From Pedobacter sp. Hv1 (GTDB lineage Bacteria > Bacteroidota > Bacteroidia > Sphingobacteriales > Sphingobacteriaceae), in assembly GCF_001412215.1 (NCBI RefSeq), contig NZ_LLWP01000001.1, positions 620,001-684,000 of the forward strand: a stretch of 64,000 nt of DNA, read 5' to 3'. The notes beneath the pieces are model-generated. The model was given only the letters and a program-made list of their open reading frames with translations, searched no databases and was not told the origin of the DNA. The translations under genes and the position numbers were made by a program. Below, in pieces: positions 44,963-53,611 of the stretch. The number at the start of each line of letters is the position of its first letter. Positions within the stretch are counted from its first letter, which is position 1.

Positions 44963-46726
44963 ATGAAAAATATTAAAAATAGAACAATATTGACCCTGTT
45001 AGTAATTGCAGGTCTATTGGGGAGCTGTAAAAAAGATGTCGTGATGTACGACAAAGGTTTTACCTCTTTTAAATTTATCGTTAAAGACAATTTGGGTATA
45101 GAAAAAGAATACCCGGGTGTAATTAAAGATGGAGAAATTGTGGTTGCCTTACCCATTGAAGTTGATGTAACCAACCTCAAAGCGAGTTTTGCAATGGAAA
45201 ACCCACGTACAATTGTACAGGTTGGAACAATTGTACAAGAACCCGGAATCTCAGTTCAGGATTTCACCAAAGCTGTGATCTATAAAGTAAAGGCAGAAGA
45301 CAAAACTACCAGAAGTTATGCAGTTAGGGTAGAGAAAAAAGTGGCCTTAAAATCTTTTGGTTTCTTTATAGATGACAATCCGGGGTTGACCGAAAATTAT
45401 GTCGGTATCATTAGAGGCACAGATATAGAAGTGAATGTGCCAGAAACAGTAAACTTAACCAAATTGGTTGCCCGTTTTGAAACCACCACTGGAGCTGTAC
45501 TAAAAATTGGCAGTACCACACAAGAAAACAAAGTAACCATTAATGATTTTACCACTCCTTTGATATATTCATTTAATGATGCCAGCTTAACCACACCTTT
45601 AAATTTTACGGTAAGTATTGATTTCTTGGGCCGTCAATGGAGCCTTGTTGCAGCGGACTTAACAGGTTTAGTAACCGCATCAGGTATCAAAATGACGATC
45701 AATCCATTCAACAACTTCCCTTATTTTGTGTACCAACGTACTGGTAAAGATGAGGCCGGAGTAACAATTGAAACCGATAACAGAAAAGTAGCAGTAATAG
45801 GCTATGATGGTAAGGATTGGAATAATATTGGCGCCATGACTGGTGTGTCAGAATTTAGGGCCGATGTACCAGGAATTGCTTTCGACTCTGAAGGAACCCT
45901 CCATATTGCTTATAAGGATTACCTAAATGGAGACCAAAAAGCAACTGTACTCAAATACAATGGAACAACTTGGAATGCAGTAGGTAGCCGTAGGTTCACC
46001 CCAATCAAAGTTGATTACTTATCATTTGCAATGACAGCCAACGATGTTCCATTAGTGGCCATGGCAAAAACTGGAACCGATGCGTCAGGAATTCCTGCAA
46101 GGGGTTTATATGTATCTAGTTATACTGCTAACACTTGGGGTTCAATAACGCCTCCGGGTGGAATTACAGTTTTTTACGACCAGATTATTAAAGGTTTGGA
46201 TGGTAAAAACTACCTAGGCATAATGGATAGAAGCACTGGTGTAAACAAACCATCGTTATTTAAATACCAGAACAATACTTGGGTAGCTGTTGGACTAACT
46301 TCATTTACAGCTCCAGATGGGCTAGTTGGTTTCCAAGGTGTAAGTATTGCTGTTGATAAAGAAGGCGAAGCTTATTTGGCCTACCAAGTTGCCCCAACTT
46401 CTGGCAGATTAGACCATGTAATGAAATTCAACAAAACTACTGGTAACTGGCAAGAACTGGGCAATCCAGTATCAAGCGGTGGTGAAAGAGACAAATTTGC
46501 GTTGGCTGTAGACGACAATGGAGTTTTATATTTTGCTTATGCAAATGCGACCTCTGTTTTAGTTAAAACCTTTAACAAAGCCACCAACAACTGGAACACC
46601 GAAAGAAGGGTAATTAGCGAAAAAGTAAATGAATTTGATATGCAGGTGGCTGCAGATGGAACAATTTATATTGTGGCCAGCCTTACGGGTAGCAGTAAAA
46701 CTGTGATGTATAAATATGCAAAATAA
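44963..46726 (+). CDS. Lipoprotein with two Ig-like (DUF5018-type) domains and a propeller-like C-terminus
   Basis: A 587-residue lipoprotein (lipobox LLGSC, Cys22, then KKDVVMYD). Residues 30-115 and 117-210 are two homologous beta-domains: each starts with a phrase like FKFIVKDNLGIEKEYPGVI or FGFFIDDNPGLTENYVGII and ends in a VNDFTK/INDFTT plus YKVKAED/YSFND step, as in DUF5018-type modules. From about 220 to the end are repeats with WNxIG, GVAFDSEGTLHIAYKD and VAVDDNGVLYFAYAN-like phrases, typical of a beta-propeller. It is probably a surface binding protein for the ligand of this locus. No catalytic motif is seen. Confidence 0.75.
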   Translation: MKNIKNRTILTLLVIAGLLGSCKKDVVMYDKGFTSFKFIVKDNLGIEKEYPGVIKDGEIVVALPIEVDVTNLKASFAMENPRTIVQVGTIVQEPGISVQDFTKAVIYKVKAEDKTTRSYAVRVEKKVALKSFGFFIDDNPGLTENYVGIIRGTDIEVNVPETVNLTKLVARFETTTGAVLKIGSTTQENKVTINDFTTPLIYSFNDASLTTPLNFTVSIDFLGRQWSLVAADLTGLVTASGIKMTINPFNNFPYFVYQRTGKDEAGVTIETDNRKVAVIGYDGKDWNNIGAMTGVSEFRADVPGIAFDSEGTLHIAYKDYLNGDQKATVLKYNGTTWNAVGSRRFTPIKVDYLSFAMTANDVPLVAMAKTGTDASGIPARGLYVSSYTANTWGSITPPGGITVFYDQIIKGLDGKNYLGIMDRSTGVNKPSLFKYQNNTWVAVGLTSFTAPDGLVGFQGVSIAVDKEGEAYLAYQVAPTSGRLDHVMKFNKTTGNWQELGNPVSSGGERDKFALAVDDNGVLYFAYANATSVLVKTFNKATNNWNTERRVISEKVNEFDMQVAADGTIYIVASLTGSSKTVMYKYAK

Positions 46727-46738
46727 CCAATTTCAATT

Positions 46739-46864
46739 ATGGTGGACGTGGATCTTATAGATTACAGTCTAGGTGTTGTAGCCTGGCAAATCCTTAATGG
46801 TATTTTATTGGTACTCATTATTTTTTTAATCATCAAGTTTTTGGTTAAAAACACTAGAAATTAA
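46739..46864 (+). CDS. Small single-span membrane protein at the operon end (41 residues)
   Basis: An ATG at 46739, 12 bases past the previous stop, opens 41 codons: MVDVDLIDYSLGVVAWQILN, then the span GILLVLIIFLIIKFLV, then KNTRN and a stop at 46864. The terminator is directly downstream. Composition and topology look real, but no family is recognised. It could be a small protein of general type unrelated to uptake. Confidence 0.45.
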   Translation: MVDVDLIDYSLGVVAWQILNGILLVLIIFLIIKFLVKNTRN

Positions 46865-46889
46865 TTCGTATACTGATGAACAAAATTCA

Positions 46890-46924
46890 ACCCCCATTAA
46901 GAACAATGCTTAATGGGGGTTTTT
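46890..46924. terminator. Terminator shared by the SusCD operon and the opposite barrel gene
   Basis: ACCCCCATTAAG (46890-46901) pairs with CTTAATGGGGGT (46909-46920) around a 7-nt loop, then TTTTT. It lies between convergent genes. Confidence 0.85.
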
Positions 46925-46925
46925 G

Positions 46926-49313
46926 TTACTGTGTTCTTCCTTGTTCTTCTGTAGATCCAGAATTCCTTTTTCTCAGCTCTATTTTAGAATTACCAAAACG
47001 ATAATTGAACCTTAAGCGCAAATTACGGCTATCATATTGGCTTCTTAACTTATAGTTTACATTGCCGTAATTGGCTTCACTACGGGTTATAGAAGTAAAA
47101 AAGATATCATTAACAGCTAAAGATACCGTTGCCTTGTTTTTCCATAGGCCTTTTCCAATAGTAGAACCAATATGGTAATAAGGCAAGTTGATCTGATAAC
47201 CATAAGTTGCTCTACTTTGTCCATAATAACTTACATCGATCCACCAGTCTTTTGGCAGCTTAAAATGGTTATCTATAGAAAGATAAGCGGTCAATTGTTT
47301 AACCTTTATTTTGTCGCCTTGGTAATCAAACTGATAACGGTTTAATGATGAACCCCCACTTATATTCAAGTCCCACAATTTGAAAAATTGATTGTAATAG
47401 CTCATACTCACCCCTGTATTGTAGTTTTGATTCATATTGGTCTTATAACTGGTAGAAACCTTGGTCAGGTCGTTTATCTCTCGCAAATCTGTAATTACAT
47501 CATTCACCTTACTATACGATACACCAACAGAAAGCCCAATACTAGAATTGAAGCCTAGCCTATAACTATTGGTAAAAGAAGGATTAAGATAGGGATTGCC
47601 TCTACTTACATCATAAGCACCATTTACAATTACAAATGGATTTAAAGCGTTATAAGAGGGTCTGCCAATTCGCTTTCCATAAGAAAACGACAAACTGTTT
47701 TTACCAAACTTATAGGCCAACAAAGCATTAGGAAACAGGTTAAGGTAATCTCGTTTAACCATATTGCTCAAGGTTAGTGAATTTCCACTGGTGATAGTTT
47801 CTTCTGCCCTTAAACCCAATTGTAGGGTAAATTTCTGATAGGTCTGTCTACTGCTCACATAGGCTGCCAATAAGGTTTCCTGATATAAAAAATCGTTACT
47901 TCCACGGTCTTTAAAAGCCCCATCTTCATATTTGCTCACAGAATTAAATTGATTGCTCAGGTCTACATAACTTGTTTTAAATCCAGCCTCTAAAGTTCCC
48001 TTATATAATTTCTGGCTATAATCTGCCTTATAGCTATATATTTTAGATTTGGTATGTCCACCTTGAAGAAATTGCTGCATTGAAAAAATAGGGTTTCCTA
48101 CGGTATTCAGCAGTTGGGTACCCAATTGGTTATCATTGGTAAAATCAAATATCCCAATATCCGCATCCATGGTCAGCTCTTGTTTTTTGACCGAATCTAT
48201 GGTTATTTTATAATTCAAGTTCAAGTTGCCCCCTTTGCTATTGGTTTTATTTTTTGCATCCGCATATCTTATCGAATCTATAGCAGCAGCACTAAAAGCA
48301 GAAATATTGGTTTCCGTAATCAAGTTCGATCTCCTATTGTTATCATAAGCTGTTAACAAAACACCAAAAACAGCTTTGTTCTTAAGGTAATGGTCCCAAC
48401 CTAACCTAACATTATGCCCCCCATATGGAACGCTATAGGTCCGTTTTTCATCTAAACGCTGGTTGGCTACCTGGAAAAAAGTATGCATCTCTATTTCTTG
48501 AGATTGTTTGCCAAAGCCATAGCTATAAGTGCCATATAAGTAATCATTTTTGCTTCTATAGGTTAAGCCTGCCGAAATAGATTGACTGGTAGGGTACTTC
48601 CATCCATATCCGGTAGTTAATCCCAAATTCATATCATAACCCGGAGTTTGACGTTTCAATGTTTTGATATTGATTACTGCACCACCATCTTGTGCATCAA
48701 TTTTTGCCGAAGGACTATGGATTACTTCGATCTGACTGATTGTTGCCGGACTGGTACCACTTAATAAATTCATCAGGTCATTTCCACTCATCCTAACCGA
48801 TTTGCCATCTATCATTACATTTACGGCTTTATTTTCCAATAAAATCTCAGTTCCATTTTTAATCACTACACCTGGTATTTTTTTAAGGATATCTGTGGCA
48901 TCCATTCCCAAACGCATATTGCCATCAACATTGACCACTGTCCGATCAAATTGTTGTTCTATCAGCGGCCTTTGCCCACTTACCTTAATTTCTTTTAACA
49001 GTTGCGTTTGCTCTTGTAGGTAAACGATCAATTCATTTTCAAAAACAGGTTTTGCCCTATAAGGAATATACCCTAGATAGTTTATTGCTAAATAAACTGC
49101 TTTAGAAGGCACTACAATACTGAAAACTCCCCTTTCATCTGTAATTACTGTGCTTAATTTTTTGTTTGTACCTTCTTCATACAGGTTAATGTTTACACCA
49201 CTTAGGGCGATGCTATCCTTGCCAAAAACCTTGCCCCTTACTTGTAAGGTATTTTGCTGGGCCAATACATATAATGGAAAAATAAGCCATAAAATGATCA
49301 CAATCTTCTTCAT
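46926..49313 (-). CDS. TonB-dependent outer membrane barrel protein (CarboxypepD-plug, OMP_b-brl type)
   Basis: A 795-residue protein with signal peptide (VIILWLIFPLYVLA-QQ), a carboxypeptidase-regulatory-like domain (VRGKVFGKDSIALSGVNINL), a plug-like part (ILKKIPGVVIKNGTEILLENKAV, then MSGNDLMNLLSGTSPATISQ), and a large barrel with the family phrases GKRIGRPSYNALNPF and RGNPYLNPSFTNSY. The C-terminus carries a hydrophilic tail (RKRNSGSTEEQG) after the last strands. Such proteins are common in Bacteroidota, and their cargo is usually unknown. The gene is divergent from the sensor kinase gene, which may control it. Confidence 0.85.
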   Translation of the reverse strand: MKKIVIILWLIFPLYVLAQQNTLQVRGKVFGKDSIALSGVNINLYEEGTNKKLSTVITDERGVFSIVVPSKAVYLAINYLGYIPYRAKPVFENELIVYLQEQTQLLKEIKVSGQRPLIEQQFDRTVVNVDGNMRLGMDATDILKKIPGVVIKNGTEILLENKAVNVMIDGKSVRMSGNDLMNLLSGTSPATISQIEVIHSPSAKIDAQDGGAVINIKTLKRQTPGYDMNLGLTTGYGWKYPTSQSISAGLTYRSKNDYLYGTYSYGFGKQSQEIEMHTFFQVANQRLDEKRTYSVPYGGHNVRLGWDHYLKNKAVFGVLLTAYDNNRRSNLITETNISAFSAAAIDSIRYADAKNKTNSKGGNLNLNYKITIDSVKKQELTMDADIGIFDFTNDNQLGTQLLNTVGNPIFSMQQFLQGGHTKSKIYSYKADYSQKLYKGTLEAGFKTSYVDLSNQFNSVSKYEDGAFKDRGSNDFLYQETLLAAYVSSRQTYQKFTLQLGLRAEETITSGNSLTLSNMVKRDYLNLFPNALLAYKFGKNSLSFSYGKRIGRPSYNALNPFVIVNGAYDVSRGNPYLNPSFTNSYRLGFNSSIGLSVGVSYSKVNDVITDLREINDLTKVSTSYKTNMNQNYNTGVSMSYYNQFFKLWDLNISGGSSLNRYQFDYQGDKIKVKQLTAYLSIDNHFKLPKDWWIDVSYYGQSRATYGYQINLPYYHIGSTIGKGLWKNKATVSLAVNDIFFTSITRSEANYGNVNYKLRSQYDSRNLRLRFNYRFGNSKIELRKRNSGSTEEQGRTQ

Positions 49314-49432
49314 AAATTTTTAATCTTTATCGAAAATATTGTTCCAAACTAGCCTCAAAGAGCAAAATCTTTTAACCGTTAGATGTCCTCTACCAATTAG
49401 CCAATTTCATCGGCAATGGTTTTGAAGACAGA

Positions 49433-49461
49433 TTTGTGGTTTTGGCAGACGAATAAGTTTG
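49433..49461 (+). promoter_or_regulatory. Candidate promoter of the kinase/regulator operon
   Basis: TTTG at 49433-49436, a 17-bp spacer and TAAGTTTG at 49454-49461. The transcript would start near 49468, so ATG 49512 is a better start than ATG 49473 or 49416. Confidence 0.55.
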
Positions 49462-49511
49462 AAATATGGATTATGAATAGCTCGATAAAATCAAATCACT
49501 TAACTTTAACC

Positions 49512-50561
49512 ATGAAGTTTAAACTAGGCTGGCTGTCATTTGGCTTTTTAATTTTTTATGCCTTTCAGCAGGTGACATGGAGTATTGGTAACCATTTAAA
49601 TAATGGCGATGACATATTCTATTTCCTTCGTGGTAAGGCAGGCTTATACTATCCATTTCATTTACTGGTTTGGCTCTTATGTGCATTGGTTAGCTACAGC
49701 TTATTTTACATCCTTTTTTACCGCTACAAACAAAAAACCATAGCTATCATATGTTATATCCTTATTGGCATTCCATTAATGATTGGTATCCGATACCTGA
49801 TGGAAGAAGTTATCCTTTTTGCCATTAAAGGGAAACATAATTATAGTGCAGACATGCTCATCCCCTTGAGATATTTCATCGATAATATCTACTTCACCAT
49901 CTATTACAGCGCATTTGGGATTGTTTTCTTTTTCATTCAGCTCAATAACTTTCAACAAAAGATGCAGAACGAGTTGATCATTAGAAACCGACAGGCAGAA
50001 CTTTCTTTTCTACGGTCGCAGATCAACCCTCATTTTTTATTCAATAGCTTAAACAACGTTTATACACTGGTTTATCAAGGATCTGAAAAAGCATTGGCAT
50101 CCATTAGTAAATTATCTGAGCTATTGCGTTACATGTTGTATGAAGAAGAGGAAAGAGTTGCACTAATCAAAGAAGTCCGTTACCTGCAACATTACATCGA
50201 CCTTCAATTGATGCGGTATGATTTTGTGCCTGCTACCAAAATCAACATCTCGCTTCCTGCAGATTGCACCTTAAGAATTGCGCCTTTAACCCTAATTCCT
50301 TTTGTTGAAAATGCTTTTAAACATGGCAACCTACGCGATGAAAACTTACCTTTGATTATCGACCTTCGTTTAAATGAAGAAAACCTGTTGTTTAATGTGA
50401 GCAATAAAATAGGCAATTTTAACAAAGACCATACAGGCGGCATTGGTTCAGAGAATGTGAAAAAAAGATTGGACCTGATCTATGGAGATCAACACACTTT
50501 GGCCATAGTTGATTTTAATGAAGAATACAGCGTTAAATTAACCATTAACCTACATGAATAA
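49512..50561 (+). CDS. LytS/YpdA-type sensor histidine kinase
   Basis: A 349-residue membrane kinase. The N-terminal half has four hydrophobic segments (LGWLSFGFLIFYAFQQV, PFHLLVWLLCALVSYSLFYI, TIAIICYILIGIPLMIG, FTIYYSAFGIVFFFIQL). The catalytic part has the His_kinase (PF06580-type) motif SQINPHFLFNSLNNVYTLV with the phosphorylated His, then an ATPase portion PLTLIPFVENAFKHG and GGIGSENVKKRLDLIYG. The start is chosen from the promoter position. Its last 8 bases overlap the regulator gene, so they work as a pair. The signal is unknown. Confidence 0.92.
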   Translation: MKFKLGWLSFGFLIFYAFQQVTWSIGNHLNNGDDIFYFLRGKAGLYYPFHLLVWLLCALVSYSLFYILFYRYKQKTIAIICYILIGIPLMIGIRYLMEEVILFAIKGKHNYSADMLIPLRYFIDNIYFTIYYSAFGIVFFFIQLNNFQQKMQNELIIRNRQAELSFLRSQINPHFLFNSLNNVYTLVYQGSEKALASISKLSELLRYMLYEEEERVALIKEVRYLQHYIDLQLMRYDFVPATKINISLPADCTLRIAPLTLIPFVENAFKHGNLRDENLPLIIDLRLNEENLLFNVSNKIGNFNKDHTGGIGSENVKKRLDLIYGDQHTLAIVDFNEEYSVKLTINLHE

Positions 50562-51285
50562 TTACGAAAAGGAAATCAATTGTATTGTGGTTGACGATGA
50601 GCCATTGGCCATTGCCCTCTTGAGTGATTATATCCATAAAACCCCTGGTTTAACATTGATGGCTTCTACTTCAGACCCGATGAATGCCCTTAAGCTAGCC
50701 AAGAATGACAATGTCGACCTTGTTTTTTTAGATATGCAAATGCCAGAGTTAACTGGCCTTCAATTCATGAAGATCCTACAAAAAAAATGCATGGTTATTA
50801 TTACCACAGCCTATAGCGAATATGCGTTGGAAAGTTATGATCACCATGTGGTAGATTACCTTTTAAAACCAATTACCTTTGATCGTTTTCTGGTTGCTGT
50901 AGAAAAAGCTCAAGAAAGAGCTACAGTTGCCACCTCTATTGTACCAGTACAAACCAGTACTCCTTTACAAAATCAATTCATCTTTGTAAAAACAGATTAC
51001 CGCCTGGTTAAAATTTCATTAGACCATATTTATTACCTAGAAGGAGCCAGAGATTATGTAATTATCCATACCATCAACGAGCAAATCCTTACTTTACAAA
51101 GCATGAAATCGTTAGAAGATGAATTGCCTAGTGATCAATTTATGCGTATCCATAAATCTTATGTGATTGCACTTAACAAAATCAGTTTCATTGAACGTGG
51201 GCGTGTATCTATCAACGAACAACTCATCCCCATCAGCGATACACATAAAGACCGACTCCTCGAAAAGCTGAAATTATTGCGTTAA
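50554..51285 (+). CDS. LytTR-family response regulator
   Basis: A 243-residue response regulator. The receiver domain has the acidic pair IVVDDEP, the phosphorylated Asp in VDLVFLDMQMPELTG, the Thr in IITTAYSEYA and the Lys in LLKPITFDRF. The C-terminal LytTR DNA-binding domain starts near residue 145 (IFVKTDYRLVKISLDHIYYL) and contains FMRIHKSYVIALNKI. It acts with the LytS-type kinase translated just before it, with coupled start. Its targets are not known; the divergent barrel gene is a candidate. Confidence 0.93.
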   Translation: MNNYEKEINCIVVDDEPLAIALLSDYIHKTPGLTLMASTSDPMNALKLAKNDNVDLVFLDMQMPELTGLQFMKILQKKCMVIITTAYSEYALESYDHHVVDYLLKPITFDRFLVAVEKAQERATVATSIVPVQTSTPLQNQFIFVKTDYRLVKISLDHIYYLEGARDYVIIHTINEQILTLQSMKSLEDELPSDQFMRIHKSYVIALNKISFIERGRVSINEQLIPISDTHKDRLLEKLKLLR

Positions 51286-51366
51286 AATCCAACAGATTAT
51301 ACTGCTTTCTATTTCAGTAAAAGATAAATTTTATAATTTTACAGGTATCTTAAAATACCAATTGAA

Positions 51367-52056
51367 ATGACCAATATCAAAGTAATCGCATTTGATGCCG
51401 ATGACACTTTATGGGTAAACGAACCTTATTTTAGAGAAGCCGAAGAAAAATTTTGTGCCTTATTAGAAGATTACCTACCCCTACACAGTGTAGCTAACGA
51501 ATTGTTTAAAACAGAAATACGCAATCTGCCTTTATACGGATATGGCATTAAGGGTTTTATGCTTTCAATGATTGAAACCATTTTAGAAGTTACCGAAGGA
51601 ACCGCAAGTTTAGAAATGATCAGCAAGGCCATACAATATGGCAAGGAACAACTGAACAAACCCATTGAATTATTAGATGGAATAGAATTGGTGCTTGAAA
51701 CGCTGAAAGGAGATTACCGTTTGGTAGTAGCTACAAAAGGTGATCTGCTAGACCAAGAAAGAAAACTACAGAAATCTGGCTTGGAAAAATATTTTCATCA
51801 CATTGAAATTATGAGCGATAAGCAAGAAAAGGATTATTTAAAATTGTTAAAACATCTAGATTGCAAGCCAGAAAATTTTTTGATGATTGGTAATTCTTTG
51901 AAATCTGATGTGTTACCAGTTTTACAGATTGGTGGACACGCAGTTCATGTCCCCTTCCATACCACATGGGCGCATGAAGAAATCGAAAATAATGTAGAAC
52001 ACGAGAATTTTACACCAGTACAAACCATCAGCGATATTTTACCCCTACTGAAATGA
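51367..52056 (+). CDS. HAD-family phosphatase
   Basis: A 229-residue haloacid dehalogenase-like hydrolase. Motif I is AFDADDTLWVNE, with nucleophile and acid Asp; motif II is LVVATKGD (Thr); motif III is the Lys/Asp end SDKQEKDYLKLL; motif IV is FLMIGNSLKSDVLP. The helical cap follows motif I (C1 type). It dephosphorylates a small metabolite, unidentified. It is the first of four closely spaced genes; its stop overlaps the next start (ATGA). Confidence 0.88.
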   Translation: MTNIKVIAFDADDTLWVNEPYFREAEEKFCALLEDYLPLHSVANELFKTEIRNLPLYGYGIKGFMLSMIETILEVTEGTASLEMISKAIQYGKEQLNKPIELLDGIELVLETLKGDYRLVVATKGDLLDQERKLQKSGLEKYFHHIEIMSDKQEKDYLKLLKHLDCKPENFLMIGNSLKSDVLPVLQIGGHAVHVPFHTTWAHEEIENNVEHENFTPVQTISDILPLLK

Positions 52057-52679
52057 GACAGCTTTTTGACTTAGAAAATTGGCCTAGAAAAGACCATTTC
52101 AATTTCTTTAACCAATTTGAAGAACCTTTTTTTGGTGTGGTGGTAGAAATCGATTGTACCATAGCCTACGATAAATGCAAGCGAGAAGGAAAAGGCTTTT
52201 TCTTGTATTATTTGCATCAGGCATTGGCTGCAGCGAATGCTATTGAAAATTTTAGGTTAAGGATTGAAGACGATCAGATTTATCTCTATGATGCGGTGCA
52301 TGCCTCGGCAGTCATCAATCGCCCAGATGGCACTTTTGGTTTTTCGTACATCGATTATGCTGTTCAATTTGCAGATTTTCAGGTCGAAGCCCAAAAAGAA
52401 ATCAAAAGAGTTAAAGATTCTACTGGATTGGTACCTGCAAGTTCAGGGGCTAATGTGATCCATATTTCGGCCATGCCATGGTTAAAGTTTACGTCTTTAT
52501 CACATGCCAGAAGTTTTACCTTTAAAGATAGCTGTCCGAAGTTTTCTTTTGGTAAAATGATCGAGCAAAATACCCAAAAAATAATGCCATTGGCTATCCA
52601 TGTCAATCATGCACTTATGGATGGTTACCATGTAAGCCTATTTGTAGATGATTTTCAGCAACGAATGAATTCACTTTAA
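52053..52679 (+). CDS. CatA-like acyltransferase (chloramphenicol acetyltransferase family)
   Basis: A 208-residue protein of the chloramphenicol acetyltransferase fold. The catalytic histidine motif HxxxDG is present near the end in HVNHALMDGYHVSLFVDDF, and the N-terminus DLENWPRKDHFNFFNQFEEPFFG is the family's start. The middle SGANVIHISAMPWLKFTSLSH corresponds to the substrate-binding region. It would acetylate a hydroxyl group of a small molecule, possibly an antibiotic; many chromosomal relatives are not proven resistance enzymes. It overlaps the HAD gene by 4 bases. Confidence 0.85.
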   Translation: MRQLFDLENWPRKDHFNFFNQFEEPFFGVVVEIDCTIAYDKCKREGKGFFLYYLHQALAAANAIENFRLRIEDDQIYLYDAVHASAVINRPDGTFGFSYIDYAVQFADFQVEAQKEIKRVKDSTGLVPASSGANVIHISAMPWLKFTSLSHARSFTFKDSCPKFSFGKMIEQNTQKIMPLAIHVNHALMDGYHVSLFVDDFQQRMNSL

Positions 52680-52687
52680 TTTAAAAC

Positions 52688-53143
52688 ATGGAAGTACAAG
52701 AATTTGAACTGATTGGTTTATCGTTACCAGCTAAAACAAGCAATATCAATCAACAGGCTATGATAGATTGTGGAAACTTGTGGCAACAATTTGAGACAGA
52801 AAATATAATAGCTAGCATTCCAAATAAACTAAGTGAGGAGATATTTGCTGTTTATCATAATTACGATGGAGATTATACCCAACCTTATGCCTATTTTATT
52901 GGTTGTAAGGTAGAAAAAGGCACAGTTGCAACAAAAGGGCTCAGCCAGCTTACCATTCCTCAAAACACCTATCAAAAAATAATAGCCAAAGGCAAAATGC
53001 CAGATTGTGTAGCCAATGCATGGATAGAGATCTGGAATACTGACCTACCCAGAGTCTATGCCCCAGATTTTGAGGTATATGATGAACAGAGCAAGGATTG
53101 GAATAATGCTACCGTATCCATTTATCTATCTGTAAAATCTTAG
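52688..53143 (+). CDS. GyrI-like/AraC effector-binding-domain protein
   Basis: A 151-residue stand-alone GyrI-like domain (VQEFELIGLSLPAKT; EEIFAVYHNYDGDYTQPYAYFIGCKVE; TIPQNTYQKIIAKGKMP; WIEIWNTDLPRVYAPDFEVYD). Such domains bind flat, cationic or aromatic small molecules; some hydrolyse or sequester them, others inhibit gyrase or act as ligand sensors. Its place after the CAT-like gene, 8 bases downstream, suggests a joint detoxifying role (inference). Confidence 0.8.
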   Translation: MEVQEFELIGLSLPAKTSNINQQAMIDCGNLWQQFETENIIASIPNKLSEEIFAVYHNYDGDYTQPYAYFIGCKVEKGTVATKGLSQLTIPQNTYQKIIAKGKMPDCVANAWIEIWNTDLPRVYAPDFEVYDEQSKDWNNATVSIYLSVKS

Positions 53144-53152
53144 TTTACATCA

Positions 53153-53554
53153 TTGATCTCACTCCTCAAAAAGCTAAGCTATTTTAACCTCCTCATTGGA
53201 ATAATTGATTTTATGATATCAAAATCCAATTATACGAGTTGGCCAAATTTGGCATTACTGCTATTTCCCCTTCTTTTTAATTGGCAGATACTTCAAAAGA
53301 TCAAGTTACAGAGTCTTAAACTTAAAGAATTTCATTTAGGTATATGGCAATATATCTTTGGCACTTTAACTGTCATTTATGCCTTGATCCTCATTTCTAC
53401 TAGTTTTAGTTTACTGATAATAACAAATCATAACTACATTGGTCTTTTTTTTGGCGTTAAAGACATGCTTTTTGCTTTAACCATAAGTATGCATTTTATC
53501 CTCTCTATAAGATTGAAAAACTCGCTTGGTAAAATAAAGCAGTTTAATCCATAA
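53153..53554 (+). CDS. Small multi-span membrane protein
   Basis: A 133-residue hydrophobic protein with about four spans (LSYFNLLIGIIDFMI; ALLLFPLLFNWQIL; GIWQYIFGTLTVIYALILIS; FGVKDMLFALTISMHFIL). No family recognised. The start is a TTG at 53153, 9 bases after the previous stop; no ATG lies before the first span. It looks like the last gene of the HAD-CAT-GyrI cluster. Confidence 0.6.
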   Translation: MISLLKKLSYFNLLIGIIDFMISKSNYTSWPNLALLLFPLLFNWQILQKIKLQSLKLKEFHLGIWQYIFGTLTVIYALILISTSFSLLIITNHNYIGLFFGVKDMLFALTISMHFILSIRLKNSLGKIKQFNP

Positions 53555-53611
53555 CATCCCCTTCTCTTTCTGCTATTTCTTTCTTAATTTAAAGGCGAAA
53601 AACAAAATCCT

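Noticed and set aside
52053..52679. Call of a proven chloramphenicol resistance gene
   Set aside because: The fold and HxxxDG motif are present, but many chromosomal relatives have other substrates; I kept a neutral name.
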